The notes under the pieces: model-generated | What the model was told of the DNA's origin: nothing | Database searches by the model: none | The model's input: the letters and a program-made list of their open reading frames with translations, nothing else | Part shown: one piece after another, positions 34,068-46,825 of the stretch | Position numbering within the stretch: position 1 is the first letter of the stretch | Layout: every line of letters starts with the position of its first letter | Assembly (NCBI GenBank): GCA_016194985.1 | Contig: JACQAK010000042.1 | Span: 1-54,203 of the forward strand | Length of the DNA stretch: 54,203 bases | From: Bacteroidota bacterium | Lineage (GTDB): Bacteria > Bacteroidota > Bacteroidia > B-17B0 > Aurantibacillaceae | Direction: 5' to 3' | Program-made: the position numbers and the translations under genes

Positions 34068-37000
34068 TTATTCCTCATTGCCGGCATTAGCCTGTTTCAT
34101 TTTTCTTAAGAACATATCTCGTTTGGTTGGGCTACAAATCGTGTACTGAAAGCCCGGACCACTTTTAACCTCTTGTTTTTTGTCTTTGGATTTCAACTCT
34201 TTAATGGTGTTATTAAATTCAGCGTTACTACTTACCACACTCATTACACCTTTAAAATAGTAGAAGTAGTACCATGTTTGAGGGTCTAACTCAAAATACA
34301 AGGTAAAATTATCCCCACCTTTTTTTCGTTGAATCTGAATGTATCCCGGTACTTGTTTATACACTTCATTTTTGTTGATCGCTCCCAAACCTATTTTTCC
34401 AACAGAGAGGAATGAACGGCTGGTTTTGTCGTAACGCATTTCGGTATTGGTAATTAAAAAGGTTTTTTCAAATTCATCCGGAAACTTTTTAATCGCGCCA
34501 TTTAAGTTTAAATCTGCAATAACCTTATCACCTTTTTCTTTACCAAGAATTTCTGTAATCCCTTTTGTAAATACTTTATTACTAAAATCAATCGGTTCAA
34601 GAGTGTTCGTATATACTTCAACATCTTTCACCATTTTTTTCAAAGCACCCTTATCAAAAAAGAAATCAATGGTCGACATTAATTCAAAAGTCGCTGAGTC
34701 ATTAATGGTGCTGTGAGTAGCAATACCAATCGAGTTGAATTGTACTTGTCCTAAATCAGCACCCAAATCCATTTTACCTTCAGCATACACCTTACAATTT
34801 TCGGTATTCAAACTAATGTAATTTCCAGGTAAGGATTGCTCCACCATTTTTTCTTTGTTTGTAATTCGGTATTCTTTGCTTTCCTTATCAAAACCTAAGA
34901 AACCACTGGCACCAATCACATCCACGTCCTTTCTGCCCCCTCTTAATGATACAAACGACGAATACACCATATTGGTATCCTGCCCGTAAATAATAGCGGA
35001 GCCAACGGGTTTTCCGTTCATGTCCGTTGTGTTTTCCGGTAACGGAATCAAGATGTCGTTGGGATCGATCTCGCCATTAAACTTCAGATAGGCTTTTCCA
35101 ATTTTACCACAGGAATGTACTATTTTGGTACCTCCATCATAGGTCAAAAATTTGTTGGACGCAAATAAGTATACTTTTCCCGCAAAACTAAAATAATCAT
35201 TGAACTGAAATTTCGATTCTTCCGAAATAATACCCTCCGATACCGTTTGCCCCGCAGTATCAGGTTTAATGGTATTGAACTTAATTAAATAAGGTTTTTT
35301 GTTCTCATCCAGATATTGGTATTCCCCATTCGCCAGATAACTATACCTGCCAAAAAGATTAGCCGTTACGTTTCGGATGGTATGATATTTTGTAACCGTA
35401 TTAGCTAAGATGTTGGCATTTCTTAAAGTATCGATTACCGCATTTCTGTAAATGATCACTTTTCCCGAATCAGGAAATACCCTTGCATCGGCCACATTAA
35501 TAAACGGAACATTGATACAACTGATAATACATTTCCTTAAATTATATTTAGCCGCAGGAGCAAGGAAACGCAATGAATCCTGTTTAGGATGCACGGATAT
35601 AAACTGTGGCCCCTCTAAATCCAGGGCATTTTCAACGCTGCCATCCAGTTTTTTATTCTCATCACCTAACTGTATCTCTTCCGTATCCATAAACCATTTA
35701 AAACGCTCCATATAAGCGATGTATTGGTTTTTCGGGAACTTCACAATGGAGGCATTACCATTGGCAACAAACTCTCCCACACGTTTCTCTAAGTCCATTT
35801 TCGCATTCACATTATCCGACGCAAAGGTTAAGCCTTCTTCCCCTATAGCCTTTAAATGAAAGTTGGCAGTGTCTGAAAAGAATTGGTGTTGCTTAAATAA
35901 AATATTGACGGCTTCCAGGTCAGCTTTAACCATATCCACTACACCATTCCCATGTAACTCTTGCGGACTTAAAGAATAACGTCCTTTGAATGTACAGCTT
36001 TTATTATAGGTTTTGAATGGACTGGCTTTATCAGTAGCATTCATCAGATCTTTATAAGGCATCCAATGCACATAAACAGTGTCGCCATGTGATTGAGGAA
36101 ATTCAATAGGGTCTATTTGTTCTTTAATATCAAAGGTATTGGCTAGCGTATTCATACTATCCGGAAAGAAAATAAAATCTTTCGATCTGGTTGTTGATGT
36201 AACATAATTCAAATCTCCATCAGCCCTTAACCCTTTATTACTTAAACGGATTTCATTTTCAAATTTAGCCTTGCCGCCATATACCTGAAAACCTCCGGGC
36301 GGAGTATTCCTGACAAAACCCAGCGAGTAATCTTTTTGAAGTGATAGTTGCTCTCTGAACGTTGGAAAAATGCCGGCCGAAGAAAACTCGCCTTCAAATA
36401 TCAACCCTTCATTTCTAAAGTTATCTAAACTATCCATCGTAAACGGATCGAGTTTATAGTAGAATTTATCACGGTTATAAACCCCTTTAAAGATCGTTTT
36501 CTTATCATAAAACGTATAACTTTCTTTGAAGCTCTGGAATTGAGGAAAGGTTGTTGCTTTACCATAACCACTATGATTTTTAGGAGCATCAATCCGTAAT
36601 TCCCCGTTCAGATTCTCTATAACGGTTTGCACTCTGCGGTATGGATAATTTCCGTTAATGTCCGGTTCACGGGATACAACATAAATGCGGCACGAATCAA
36701 TCGTTTTCATTTTTAATTTAAACATATCATAGTCAAACACAAAATCCTTTCCATGAAACTCAAACTTACCCGATGCTACAGTACCTGAAAAATCAATGGT
36801 TCTGTTCTTCTTTAAAATCAATTCCTGGCGTTTAGGAAAAATAAATACTTTTTGAGTATCACTTAATAAAATATTTTCTACACCTCTGATTGTAATATCA
36901 TAAGAGTTATTTACCAAACTCATCGTGGCATTATTCAAATTCGCATTAGGAACTGCTTTTTTAAATTCCTCTGTAAAAAACGAGTGAATGGTTAAAATAT

Positions 37001-38567
37001 CGTAATCCCTTTCATGCTTCAGATTCTTGATATAATCAAACAAGCGGGGTTTAATGGTTACCAAATCCGTTTCAGGCTCATAATAAATCAATCCAAAAAT
37101 GGCCATCTTAAAAATGATTGGCCTTAGATCAACCGCTAAGTATTTTATATACTTGGCAAAATCAACTACGGTAAAGGTTAATAGATTCCCGTTATTGTTA
37201 TAATAATCATTCATTTTCTGAACCGGATTTACTGTTTCCTGGCCTTTAATAGCCTCTAAACGACCTCTGGAGAAGAAATCCTGAGATTCAAAAAAAGCTT
37301 CGCCCTGAGTGTTGTTAGGAAGAAAATTAAATTCAATTTTTGGTTCATCTGTTTTCCATACCAACTGTTCAAAGTACATATCCACTTTATGGTACGTATT
37401 AAAGTAAGGCGATTTCTCTAAACCATCATCAGTTCTTAATAACGTTACTGTTTTTTTATCTACCTGATAAACAAAACTCAATCCCGGATGGATGATAGAA
37501 TCTTTATCTAAATAGAATTTCACGCCGGCAGGCTTGGCATTAATTTTTTCCTTGGTCATGGCAAACGAACGGGCCGATATTTCTAAAAACCGGGCATTGT
37601 TGCGTTTAAACAATAATTTAGCCGGATTCTGAGCATTTCCCGTACCCACAAATTTGTTACCGCGCATTCCAAATCCACCATCATAATCAACGTCAGGATA
37701 AATATTTTTAATAACCAATCGCTTGCTGTATGAATCGAAGCGGGGATAGGTAGGATCCCCGTTTTCTGTAACAATCTTATCCGATACTCTTCCTTTTTGA
37801 GGAACATCAAAATAGCGCTTTCCTACAAATGTTGCAGAGTCAGACGTATAGCCACCTGTTTTGCAATCCAGATTAATTCGGATCAGATCAGCATAAACAT
37901 CGTCGCCTACACCCGTGCGCTTCCAGCTCAGGCGCCCGCCTTTTCCCACAAATTTTCCCCACGACGGATAATAAACACCTTGAATATTCTCAACAGAAAT
38001 CGAATCCCCTCTGGGACTGGAACCAATCAGGGTGATTTTAGGAAATACAACTTTGGGAACCGAGTCAAACTCAAACTTATAGCTGCTTTCAACACTTCGG
38101 TAGCTGTATGTTGGCGATTTATAAAAAATGTTTTCCGAAAAAATAGTTTCGCTCATCTCCAGATATTCCCCGAAATTTTTAAGATTTTTAGAATTAAATA
38201 TTTTCTCGATACATAACTGCCAGTTATCAAACACTTCAGGGTTTTGTTTAGAATCAATGAAGTTTACAACAGAATTCAAATAGCTGATAAAATAGGGATA
38301 AGGCTTTAATTTCCGCTGCAACATCGTATTACTGGTCTTGTAAATCGCCGCTCTGTATTTGCTCGAAAAATCAGGAGATTTCCATACTTTTTGAAAATTT
38401 AAAACGTATTCCTCCGCATCTTTTTTATTAGCCGAATTATCATAAAAGTATTCACCCAATTCTTTGATGTACTTAACAGAGTCGGAACTGAATTGAGTTA
38501 ATTTTTGAGCATTGGCAATATGCATTGCCAATATAAATAAGGAACTTAGCGTGATTTTTTTGATCAT
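34068..38567 (-). CDS. Very large exported protein of unknown function
   Basis: 1,499 residues from the ATG at 38567, which opens a signal peptide (LSSLFILAMHIANAQ). No family recognised. The N-terminal 150 residues are helical; the remainder is beta-rich with repeated units of aromatic-flanked strands (for example ADLNYVTSTTRSKDFIFFP, GNGVVDMVKADLEAVNILFK, GVYNRDKFYYKLDPFTMDS). Recurrent phrases of a strand, a glycine turn and a polar strand suggest stacked beta units like those of OstA- or LptD-like periplasmic bridges; this is inference. The C-terminus is charged and helical, ending MKQANAGNEE. Monocistronic: its own terminator, with yajQ divergent. Confidence 0.7.
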   Translation of the reverse strand: MIKKITLSSLFILAMHIANAQKLTQFSSDSVKYIKELGEYFYDNSANKKDAEEYVLNFQKVWKSPDFSSKYRAAIYKTSNTMLQRKLKPYPYFISYLNSVVNFIDSKQNPEVFDNWQLCIEKIFNSKNLKNFGEYLEMSETIFSENIFYKSPTYSYRSVESSYKFEFDSVPKVVFPKITLIGSSPRGDSISVENIQGVYYPSWGKFVGKGGRLSWKRTGVGDDVYADLIRINLDCKTGGYTSDSATFVGKRYFDVPQKGRVSDKIVTENGDPTYPRFDSYSKRLVIKNIYPDVDYDGGFGMRGNKFVGTGNAQNPAKLLFKRNNARFLEISARSFAMTKEKINAKPAGVKFYLDKDSIIHPGLSFVYQVDKKTVTLLRTDDGLEKSPYFNTYHKVDMYFEQLVWKTDEPKIEFNFLPNNTQGEAFFESQDFFSRGRLEAIKGQETVNPVQKMNDYYNNNGNLLTFTVVDFAKYIKYLAVDLRPIIFKMAIFGLIYYEPETDLVTIKPRLFDYIKNLKHERDYDILTIHSFFTEEFKKAVPNANLNNATMSLVNNSYDITIRGVENILLSDTQKVFIFPKRQELILKKNRTIDFSGTVASGKFEFHGKDFVFDYDMFKLKMKTIDSCRIYVVSREPDINGNYPYRRVQTVIENLNGELRIDAPKNHSGYGKATTFPQFQSFKESYTFYDKKTIFKGVYNRDKFYYKLDPFTMDSLDNFRNEGLIFEGEFSSAGIFPTFREQLSLQKDYSLGFVRNTPPGGFQVYGGKAKFENEIRLSNKGLRADGDLNYVTSTTRSKDFIFFPDSMNTLANTFDIKEQIDPIEFPQSHGDTVYVHWMPYKDLMNATDKASPFKTYNKSCTFKGRYSLSPQELHGNGVVDMVKADLEAVNILFKQHQFFSDTANFHLKAIGEEGLTFASDNVNAKMDLEKRVGEFVANGNASIVKFPKNQYIAYMERFKWFMDTEEIQLGDENKKLDGSVENALDLEGPQFISVHPKQDSLRFLAPAAKYNLRKCIISCINVPFINVADARVFPDSGKVIIYRNAVIDTLRNANILANTVTKYHTIRNVTANLFGRYSYLANGEYQYLDENKKPYLIKFNTIKPDTAGQTVSEGIISEESKFQFNDYFSFAGKVYLFASNKFLTYDGGTKIVHSCGKIGKAYLKFNGEIDPNDILIPLPENTTDMNGKPVGSAIIYGQDTNMVYSSFVSLRGGRKDVDVIGASGFLGFDKESKEYRITNKEKMVEQSLPGNYISLNTENCKVYAEGKMDLGADLGQVQFNSIGIATHSTINDSATFELMSTIDFFFDKGALKKMVKDVEVYTNTLEPIDFSNKVFTKGITEILGKEKGDKVIADLNLNGAIKKFPDEFEKTFLITNTEMRYDKTSRSFLSVGKIGLGAINKNEVYKQVPGYIQIQRKKGGDNFTLYFELDPQTWYYFYYFKGVMSVVSSNAEFNNTIKELKSKDKKQEVKSGPGFQYTICSPTKRDMFLRKMKQANAGNEE

Positions 38568-38739
38568 AATAGTGTTGTTATCACTCAAATATATCGATAG
38601 CAAACCATAAAAGACACAGATTTTTACAAACAAATAAATAAACTTTTCAAACACATTCAGGCACCGTCATTTCATTTTAATTTTTTGTTGTACATTTATC
38701 ATACTAGAAATACGTAATAAATAACCACAACCACAGAGT

Positions 38740-39228
38740 ATGCCGTCATTTGATATTGCCAGTAAAGCAGATCCTCAAACCCTTGATAATGCTATAAACG
38801 TAGCTAAAAAAGAAATTTTAAACCGCTTTGATTTCAGGGACTCTAAAAGCGAGGTAGATTTTAATAAAAAAGATTTGATAATTAATATCACAACCGAACA
38901 CGATATGCGGTTAAATGCTATTATTGATGCCATTCACAGTCGTATGATCAAGCAGGGGCTGGATCCGCGTTGTTTGGATGAAAGTAAAAAACATTACCCA
39001 TCAGGAATGGTTATTAAAAAGGAAATTAGAATCCGACAGGGTATCGAAAAAGAAGCTTCCAAAAAAATATTAAAAGACATAAAAGATAGTAAAATCAAGG
39101 TAACCGCTCAGGTTATGGATGATATTATCCGTGTATCAAGTAAGAGTATTAATGATTTACAGGCAGTAATTGCTCTTTGCAGAAAAGGAGATTACGAAGT
39201 ACCGTTACAATTCATAAATATGAAATAG
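38740..39228 (+). CDS. yajQ: YajQ family nucleotide-binding protein
   Basis: 162 residues, the usual length. Two ferredoxin-like halves: MPSFDIASKADPQTLDNAINVAKKEI at the N-terminus and KILKDIKDSKIKVTAQVMDDIIRVSSKSINDLQAVIALC at the C-terminus, with the connecting IRIRQGIEKEASKK. YajQ proteins bind cyclic di-GMP in Xanthomonas and nucleotides elsewhere; the role here is unproven. TACATTTA (near 38690) is a near -7 element about 45 bp upstream. Divergent from the large exported protein. Confidence 0.93.
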   Translation: MPSFDIASKADPQTLDNAINVAKKEILNRFDFRDSKSEVDFNKKDLIINITTEHDMRLNAIIDAIHSRMIKQGLDPRCLDESKKHYPSGMVIKKEIRIRQGIEKEASKKILKDIKDSKIKVTAQVMDDIIRVSSKSINDLQAVIALCRKGDYEVPLQFINMK

Positions 39229-39365
39229 CCTTTAAAGAAGTACAAATTCCTCCCATAACCTTATTTTTAGCGGTTAATAACCCACTAAGTAGTAAAAATA
39301 ATACTCAGTAAATCAATCAATTACGAGAATCATTTAATTTTTTCAAAAAAAGAATATTTTTTTTC

Positions 39366-39395
39366 TTGTAGGTAAAGAAAAGATTATTACATTTG
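39366..39395 (+). promoter_or_regulatory. rRNA operon promoter P1
   Basis: TTG at 39366-39368, 19 bp, then TACATTTG at 39388-39395, a perfect -7 element, followed by CAGCCCG. It lies 385 bp before 16S. Confidence 0.85.
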
Positions 39396-39483
39396 CAGCC
39401 CGTTAATTGATAAGGCTGAGGAGTATTGAGAGGTTGAGGTTTATTTGGTAGAAAAAAATAATTAATTTTTTTTTGCAAATAAA

Positions 39484-39515
39484 TTTGGTGGTTAAGAAAA
39501 GGATATGTACTTTTG
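39484..39515 (+). promoter_or_regulatory. rRNA operon promoter P2
   Basis: TTTG at 39484-39487, 20 bp, then TACTTTTG at 39508-39515, again followed by CAGCCCG. The -7 elements of P1 and P2 are exactly 120 bp apart. The stretch 39229-39365 upstream of P1 is AT-rich and may act as an UP element. Confidence 0.85.
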
Positions 39516-39618
39516 CAGCCCGCAAATGAAAATAGCGGACGTTCATTAAGAGATTTATTAGTTGAAAAGCTTTCGGGTAATGAGACTAAAAGATATATTA
39601 GGTTAAGAAATTAGCCGA

Positions 39619-39627
39619 GTTCTTTGA
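39619..39627 (+). promoter_or_regulatory. boxA-like antitermination element before 16S
   Basis: GTTCTTTGA recurs at 41798-41806 before 23S. Its place in the leader and its similarity to E. coli boxA (TGCTCTTTA) suggest NusB/NusE binding; inferred. Confidence 0.5.
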
Positions 39628-39778
39628 AAAGATTGAAACCAAAAAATGTAGCAGGTAACTCTAAAAATAAAAGAGAGTACATCTGAAATATCCGACGTAG
39701 TGATACGAAGGATAATAAAATACATGCTAGACCCTGAACAGACATTCCTAGATATGAATATCTAGATCAAATTACTTT

Positions 39779-41316
<1,538 letters not shown>

Positions 41317-41467
41317 TAGAGTTATTTGAACACTCTAATGATAATTATATTATCAGATAATGAGTCGATAGTTTTTTATCTGCCTTTCCCATTTTTTTTC
41401 TCAACGCGAGGCACCCAAAACGAGCAGCAGTGAGACAGCTTGCCAAAGGGCAGCGGAAACTCAATTC

Positions 41468-41541
41468 AGTCCCGTAGCTCAGTTGGTTAGAGCGCTACAC
41501 TGATAATGTAGAGGTCAGCGGTTCAACTCCGCTCGGGACTA
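41468..41541 (+). tRNA. tRNA-Ile (anticodon GAT)
   Basis: 74 nt. Seven acceptor pairs AGTCCCG/CGGGACT, D-arm GCTCAGTTGGTTAGAGC, anticodon stem CTACA/TGTAG with loop CTGATAA (GAT) and T-arm with loop TTCAACT. Discriminator A; CCA not encoded. It lies in the 16S-23S spacer as usual. Confidence 0.97.
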
Positions 41542-41589
41542 CTACAATATGCTTCGTTGAAGGTTAAACCATTTGGCTACCTCACATTT

Positions 41590-41663
41590 GGGGGTGTAGC
41601 TCAGCTGGCTAGAGCACCTGCTTTGCAAGCAGGGGGTCATCGGTTCGACTCCGTTCACCTCCA
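41590..41663 (+). tRNA. tRNA-Ala (anticodon TGC)
   Basis: 74 nt. Acceptor GGGGGTG/CACCTCC (one G-T), anticodon stem CCTGC/GCAGG with loop TTTGCAA (TGC). The T-stem has one mismatch. Discriminator A; CCA not encoded. Second tRNA of the rRNA spacer. Confidence 0.96.
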
Positions 41664-41697
41664 CAAGTTATGTTGTAATACAACGTTCTTTTTTATT

Positions 41698-41774
41698 GAT
41701 GAATAAGCTCATTGGATGAGCAATCCCACTTAACATTAAGGGATAGGAAGCCGGTTCAATTCCGGTATTTATCA
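41698..41774 (+). pseudogene. tRNA-like sequence with abnormal anticodon arm in the rRNA spacer
   Basis: The sequence folds as a tRNA: acceptor GATGAAT/ATTTATC (7 pairs, one G-T), D-arm GCTC-ATTGGAT-GAGC, a 5-bp anticodon stem ATCCC/GGGAT, variable loop AGGAA and T-arm GCCGG-TTCAATT-CCGGT with a normal T-loop. The anticodon loop is 12 nt (ACTTAACATTAA) instead of 7, and position 8 is A instead of T. It cannot serve as an ordinary tRNA; probably a decayed third spacer tRNA or an element used in rRNA processing. Confidence 0.6.
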
Positions 41775-41797
41775 CGCTCTTCGGTTAACGAAGAAAC

Positions 41798-41806
41798 GTT
41801 CTTTGA
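41798..41806 (+). promoter_or_regulatory. boxA-like antitermination element before 23S
   Basis: Second GTTCTTTGA, about 38 bp before the 23S 5' end, matching the copy in the 16S leader. Confidence 0.5.
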
Positions 41807-41843
41807 CATATTGGATAGGAAATACAACAGAAGTATAATACAA

Positions 41844-44716
<2,873 letters not shown>

Positions 44717-44791
44717 GTTATGCGCATCCAATATTTTTTATCATTAATCTGATTAACTCGTGTCTTTTTTCAAATATGTATTTATTAAAAA

Positions 44792-44870
44792 ACTACGAAT
44801 TACGAAATTCGAGTCACGATTATAGGTTCTAAATCTAAAATTGTCAATCTCAAATCGTAAATCGTGATCC
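44792..44870. repeat. Hairpin repeat of ACGATT/AATCGT units in the 23S-5S spacer
   Basis: The left arm carries ACGAATTACGAAATTCGAG and CACGATTATAGG; the right arm carries CTCAAATCGTAAATCGTG, its near-complement. It has the same design as the repeats at 4614, 5539 and 53142 and may assist processing of 23S and 5S. Confidence 0.5.
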
Positions 44871-44875
44871 CTTTA

Positions 44876-44983
<108 letters not shown>

Positions 44984-45027
44984 ATTTTAAAATATTAGCC
45001 CTTTACAGTGATGAACAATCACGAAAC

Positions 45028-45516
45028 ATGGCGCTGCATTACCTCATTCAAAAATATCAACAAAAATTATACTGGCATATCCGCAAGATTGTGATCAGTC
45101 ACGATGATACTGATGATGTATTGCAAAATACTTTTATTAAAGTATGGAAAGGTTTGGCGGGCTTTAAAGAAGAATCTCAACTATTTACCTGGCTGTATCG
45201 CATTGCTACAAATGAATCATTAACATTTTTAAAACAAAAATCCAGAGCTAATACAACCTCTATACATCCTATAGAATATCAATTATCGAAATCATTGGAA
45301 AGTGACACTTTTTTTAGCGGAGATGAAATACAGCTAAAACTTCAAAAAGCCATTTTAACCTTGCCGGAAAAACAAAGAATTGTCTTTAATATGAGGTATT
45401 ATGATGAAATGCCTTATGAACAAATGTCAGAAGTACTTGAAACTTCTGTAGGGGCTCTAAAAGCATCATATCATATAGCAGCAAAAAAGATCGAAGAATT
45501 TTTAGTGTCAAATTAA
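45028..45516 (+). CDS. ECF sigma factor (sigma-70 family), start uncertain
   Basis: 162 residues from the first available ATG. Sigma region 2 spans YLIQKYQQKLYWHIRKI, DDTDDVLQNTFIKVWKG and FTWLYRIATNESLTFLK; region 4 spans LPEKQRIVFNMRYYDEMPYEQMSEVL and the C-terminal helix. The frame stays open upstream of the ATG into the 5S gene, and the residues ILALYSDEQSRN just before it look like the missing start of region 2, so the present ATG may be internal or the original 5' end was lost. No ATG, GTG or TTG is in frame there. Downstream genes suggest a sigma/anti-sigma envelope-stress operon. Confidence 0.88.
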   Translation: MALHYLIQKYQQKLYWHIRKIVISHDDTDDVLQNTFIKVWKGLAGFKEESQLFTWLYRIATNESLTFLKQKSRANTTSIHPIEYQLSKSLESDTFFSGDEIQLKLQKAILTLPEKQRIVFNMRYYDEMPYEQMSEVLETSVGALKASYHIAAKKIEEFLVSN

Positions 45517-45548
45517 ACTTTTACAGTAAACAAGAGTCAAAACAACAA

Positions 45549-46382
45549 ATGAAAAACAACGACTATAATTTAAATGATGAATCAAACCTTCCATTAGACA
45601 ATAATGGTAAGAATCCGTTTGGTTTACCGATGGATTATTTTTCGAAGTTTGAAGATAACTTGAAACGCAAAATCGAGTTCGAAGATGAATTAAAAGAATT
45701 CCCGTTATTGTCTTCTATACAAAAAACAAACCTGTTTACTACCCCTGAAACTTATTTTAATTCGGTTACTAATCGTTTGGAATATCAAGCAGAACTGGAA
45801 TCTTATTCTACATTATATACAGCTAAAAAACCTGTATTTACTGATCTGGAAGAAGAGTATGTAAAACAGTTTCACTCATCTTTGGATTATAAAATTGAAT
45901 TAACTGAAGAATTAAAATCTTACAACATGCTCTATTCAATGGATAAAGTATATCCATTTACAGTTTCAGAGGATTATTTTGAAAATGTTGCAACAACTAT
46001 AAAAGAACGTATTTATTCAGCCGGAAAAACTAAGCACTCTGTTTTAGACAAAGTGTTGGATTTGATTTTTGGCAAAACAATGGCTTTCTCTTTTGGTTTG
46101 GCATTTATTATTGGTTTAGCTTTTTGTTTTAATCAACATTCTGAAACCATTGTAGAATCAGGTGAAGGTGATTGCAAAACTCTGGCTTGTTTAGAAAGGC
46201 AAGAGATTTTAAATAATAATAAAGTGATTACAAATTTAGATGAAGATCAATTGATGGATTTGGTTGATGTTAATACGTTAAATAAACAATTGAATTCGAA
46301 AAAAGAAAATACAAATTCTTCTGTTACTAAAAAGGTGAACCTGGATAGTATTAATGAAGAAGATGTATTAGATGAGTTATAA
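45549..46382 (+). CDS. Putative anti-sigma factor with repeated N-terminal motif
   Basis: 277 residues. One membrane segment at about 178-195 (TMAFSFGLAFIIGLAFCF) separates an N-terminal cytoplasmic part from a short periplasmic tail with two cysteines. The N-part contains three and a half repeats (about 27-63, 65-97, 100-137, 139-155) of the plan Y-F-x3-x-x-L-x3-E...L-x-S, with ends in a Phe. Position directly after an ECF sigma gene and single-pass topology suggest an anti-sigma factor, but no zinc anti-sigma motif is present. The stop overlaps the next start by one base (TAATG). Confidence 0.65.
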   Translation: MKNNDYNLNDESNLPLDNNGKNPFGLPMDYFSKFEDNLKRKIEFEDELKEFPLLSSIQKTNLFTTPETYFNSVTNRLEYQAELESYSTLYTAKKPVFTDLEEEYVKQFHSSLDYKIELTEELKSYNMLYSMDKVYPFTVSEDYFENVATTIKERIYSAGKTKHSVLDKVLDLIFGKTMAFSFGLAFIIGLAFCFNQHSETIVESGEGDCKTLACLERQEILNNNKVITNLDEDQLMDLVDVNTLNKQLNSKKENTNSSVTKKVNLDSINEEDVLDEL

Positions 46383-46825
46383 TGAGTCAGTTTAAAAAGT
46401 ACATATTTGTTTGTTTGTTTGTGGTTGTTGCTATAGTCTCTATAGCTCAACCGGCAAGCAAGCGCGATAAAATAGAGGCTTTGCGTGTAACATTTATTAA
46501 TGAAAAAGTAAATTTTACAGCGCAGGAGGCTCAATTATTCTGGCCATTATATAATGAGTATAATGACAAACTGGATAATGTCAGAAAATCGTTCAGGCAG
46601 CAATATATTAAAAGTACTGATTTTACTACACTTACAGATAAAGAAGCTGATGCATATATTAATGCAGAAATGGCATTGAAACAAAAGGAATATGAATTGT
46701 TTAAAGAATATTTTGAGCGATTTAAAAAAATATTGCCTATCAAAAAAGTAGCATTATTGAGGAGGGCAGAGGAGGAATTTAAAAGAGAGTTAATAAAAAA
46801 CATTAAGGGTAATTCTTCTGAATAA
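46382..46825 (+). CDS. Spy/CpxP-like periplasmic helical protein
   Basis: 147 residues with a signal peptide (VVVAIVSIAQPASK). The mature part is a long helical hairpin: RDKIEALRVTFINEKVNFTAQEAQLFWPLYNEYNDKLDNVRKSFRQ and a second half ending LLRRAEEEFKRELI, similar to LTXXQ/Spy chaperone or stress-sensor proteins, with the motif FTAQEAQLFWPLYNEY typical of Bacteroidota members. Likely an output or feedback component of the sigma system. One-base overlaps with both neighbours (TAATG). Confidence 0.75.
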   Translation: MSQFKKYIFVCLFVVVAIVSIAQPASKRDKIEALRVTFINEKVNFTAQEAQLFWPLYNEYNDKLDNVRKSFRQQYIKSTDFTTLTDKEADAYINAEMALKQKEYELFKEYFERFKKILPIKKVALLRRAEEEFKRELIKNIKGNSSE

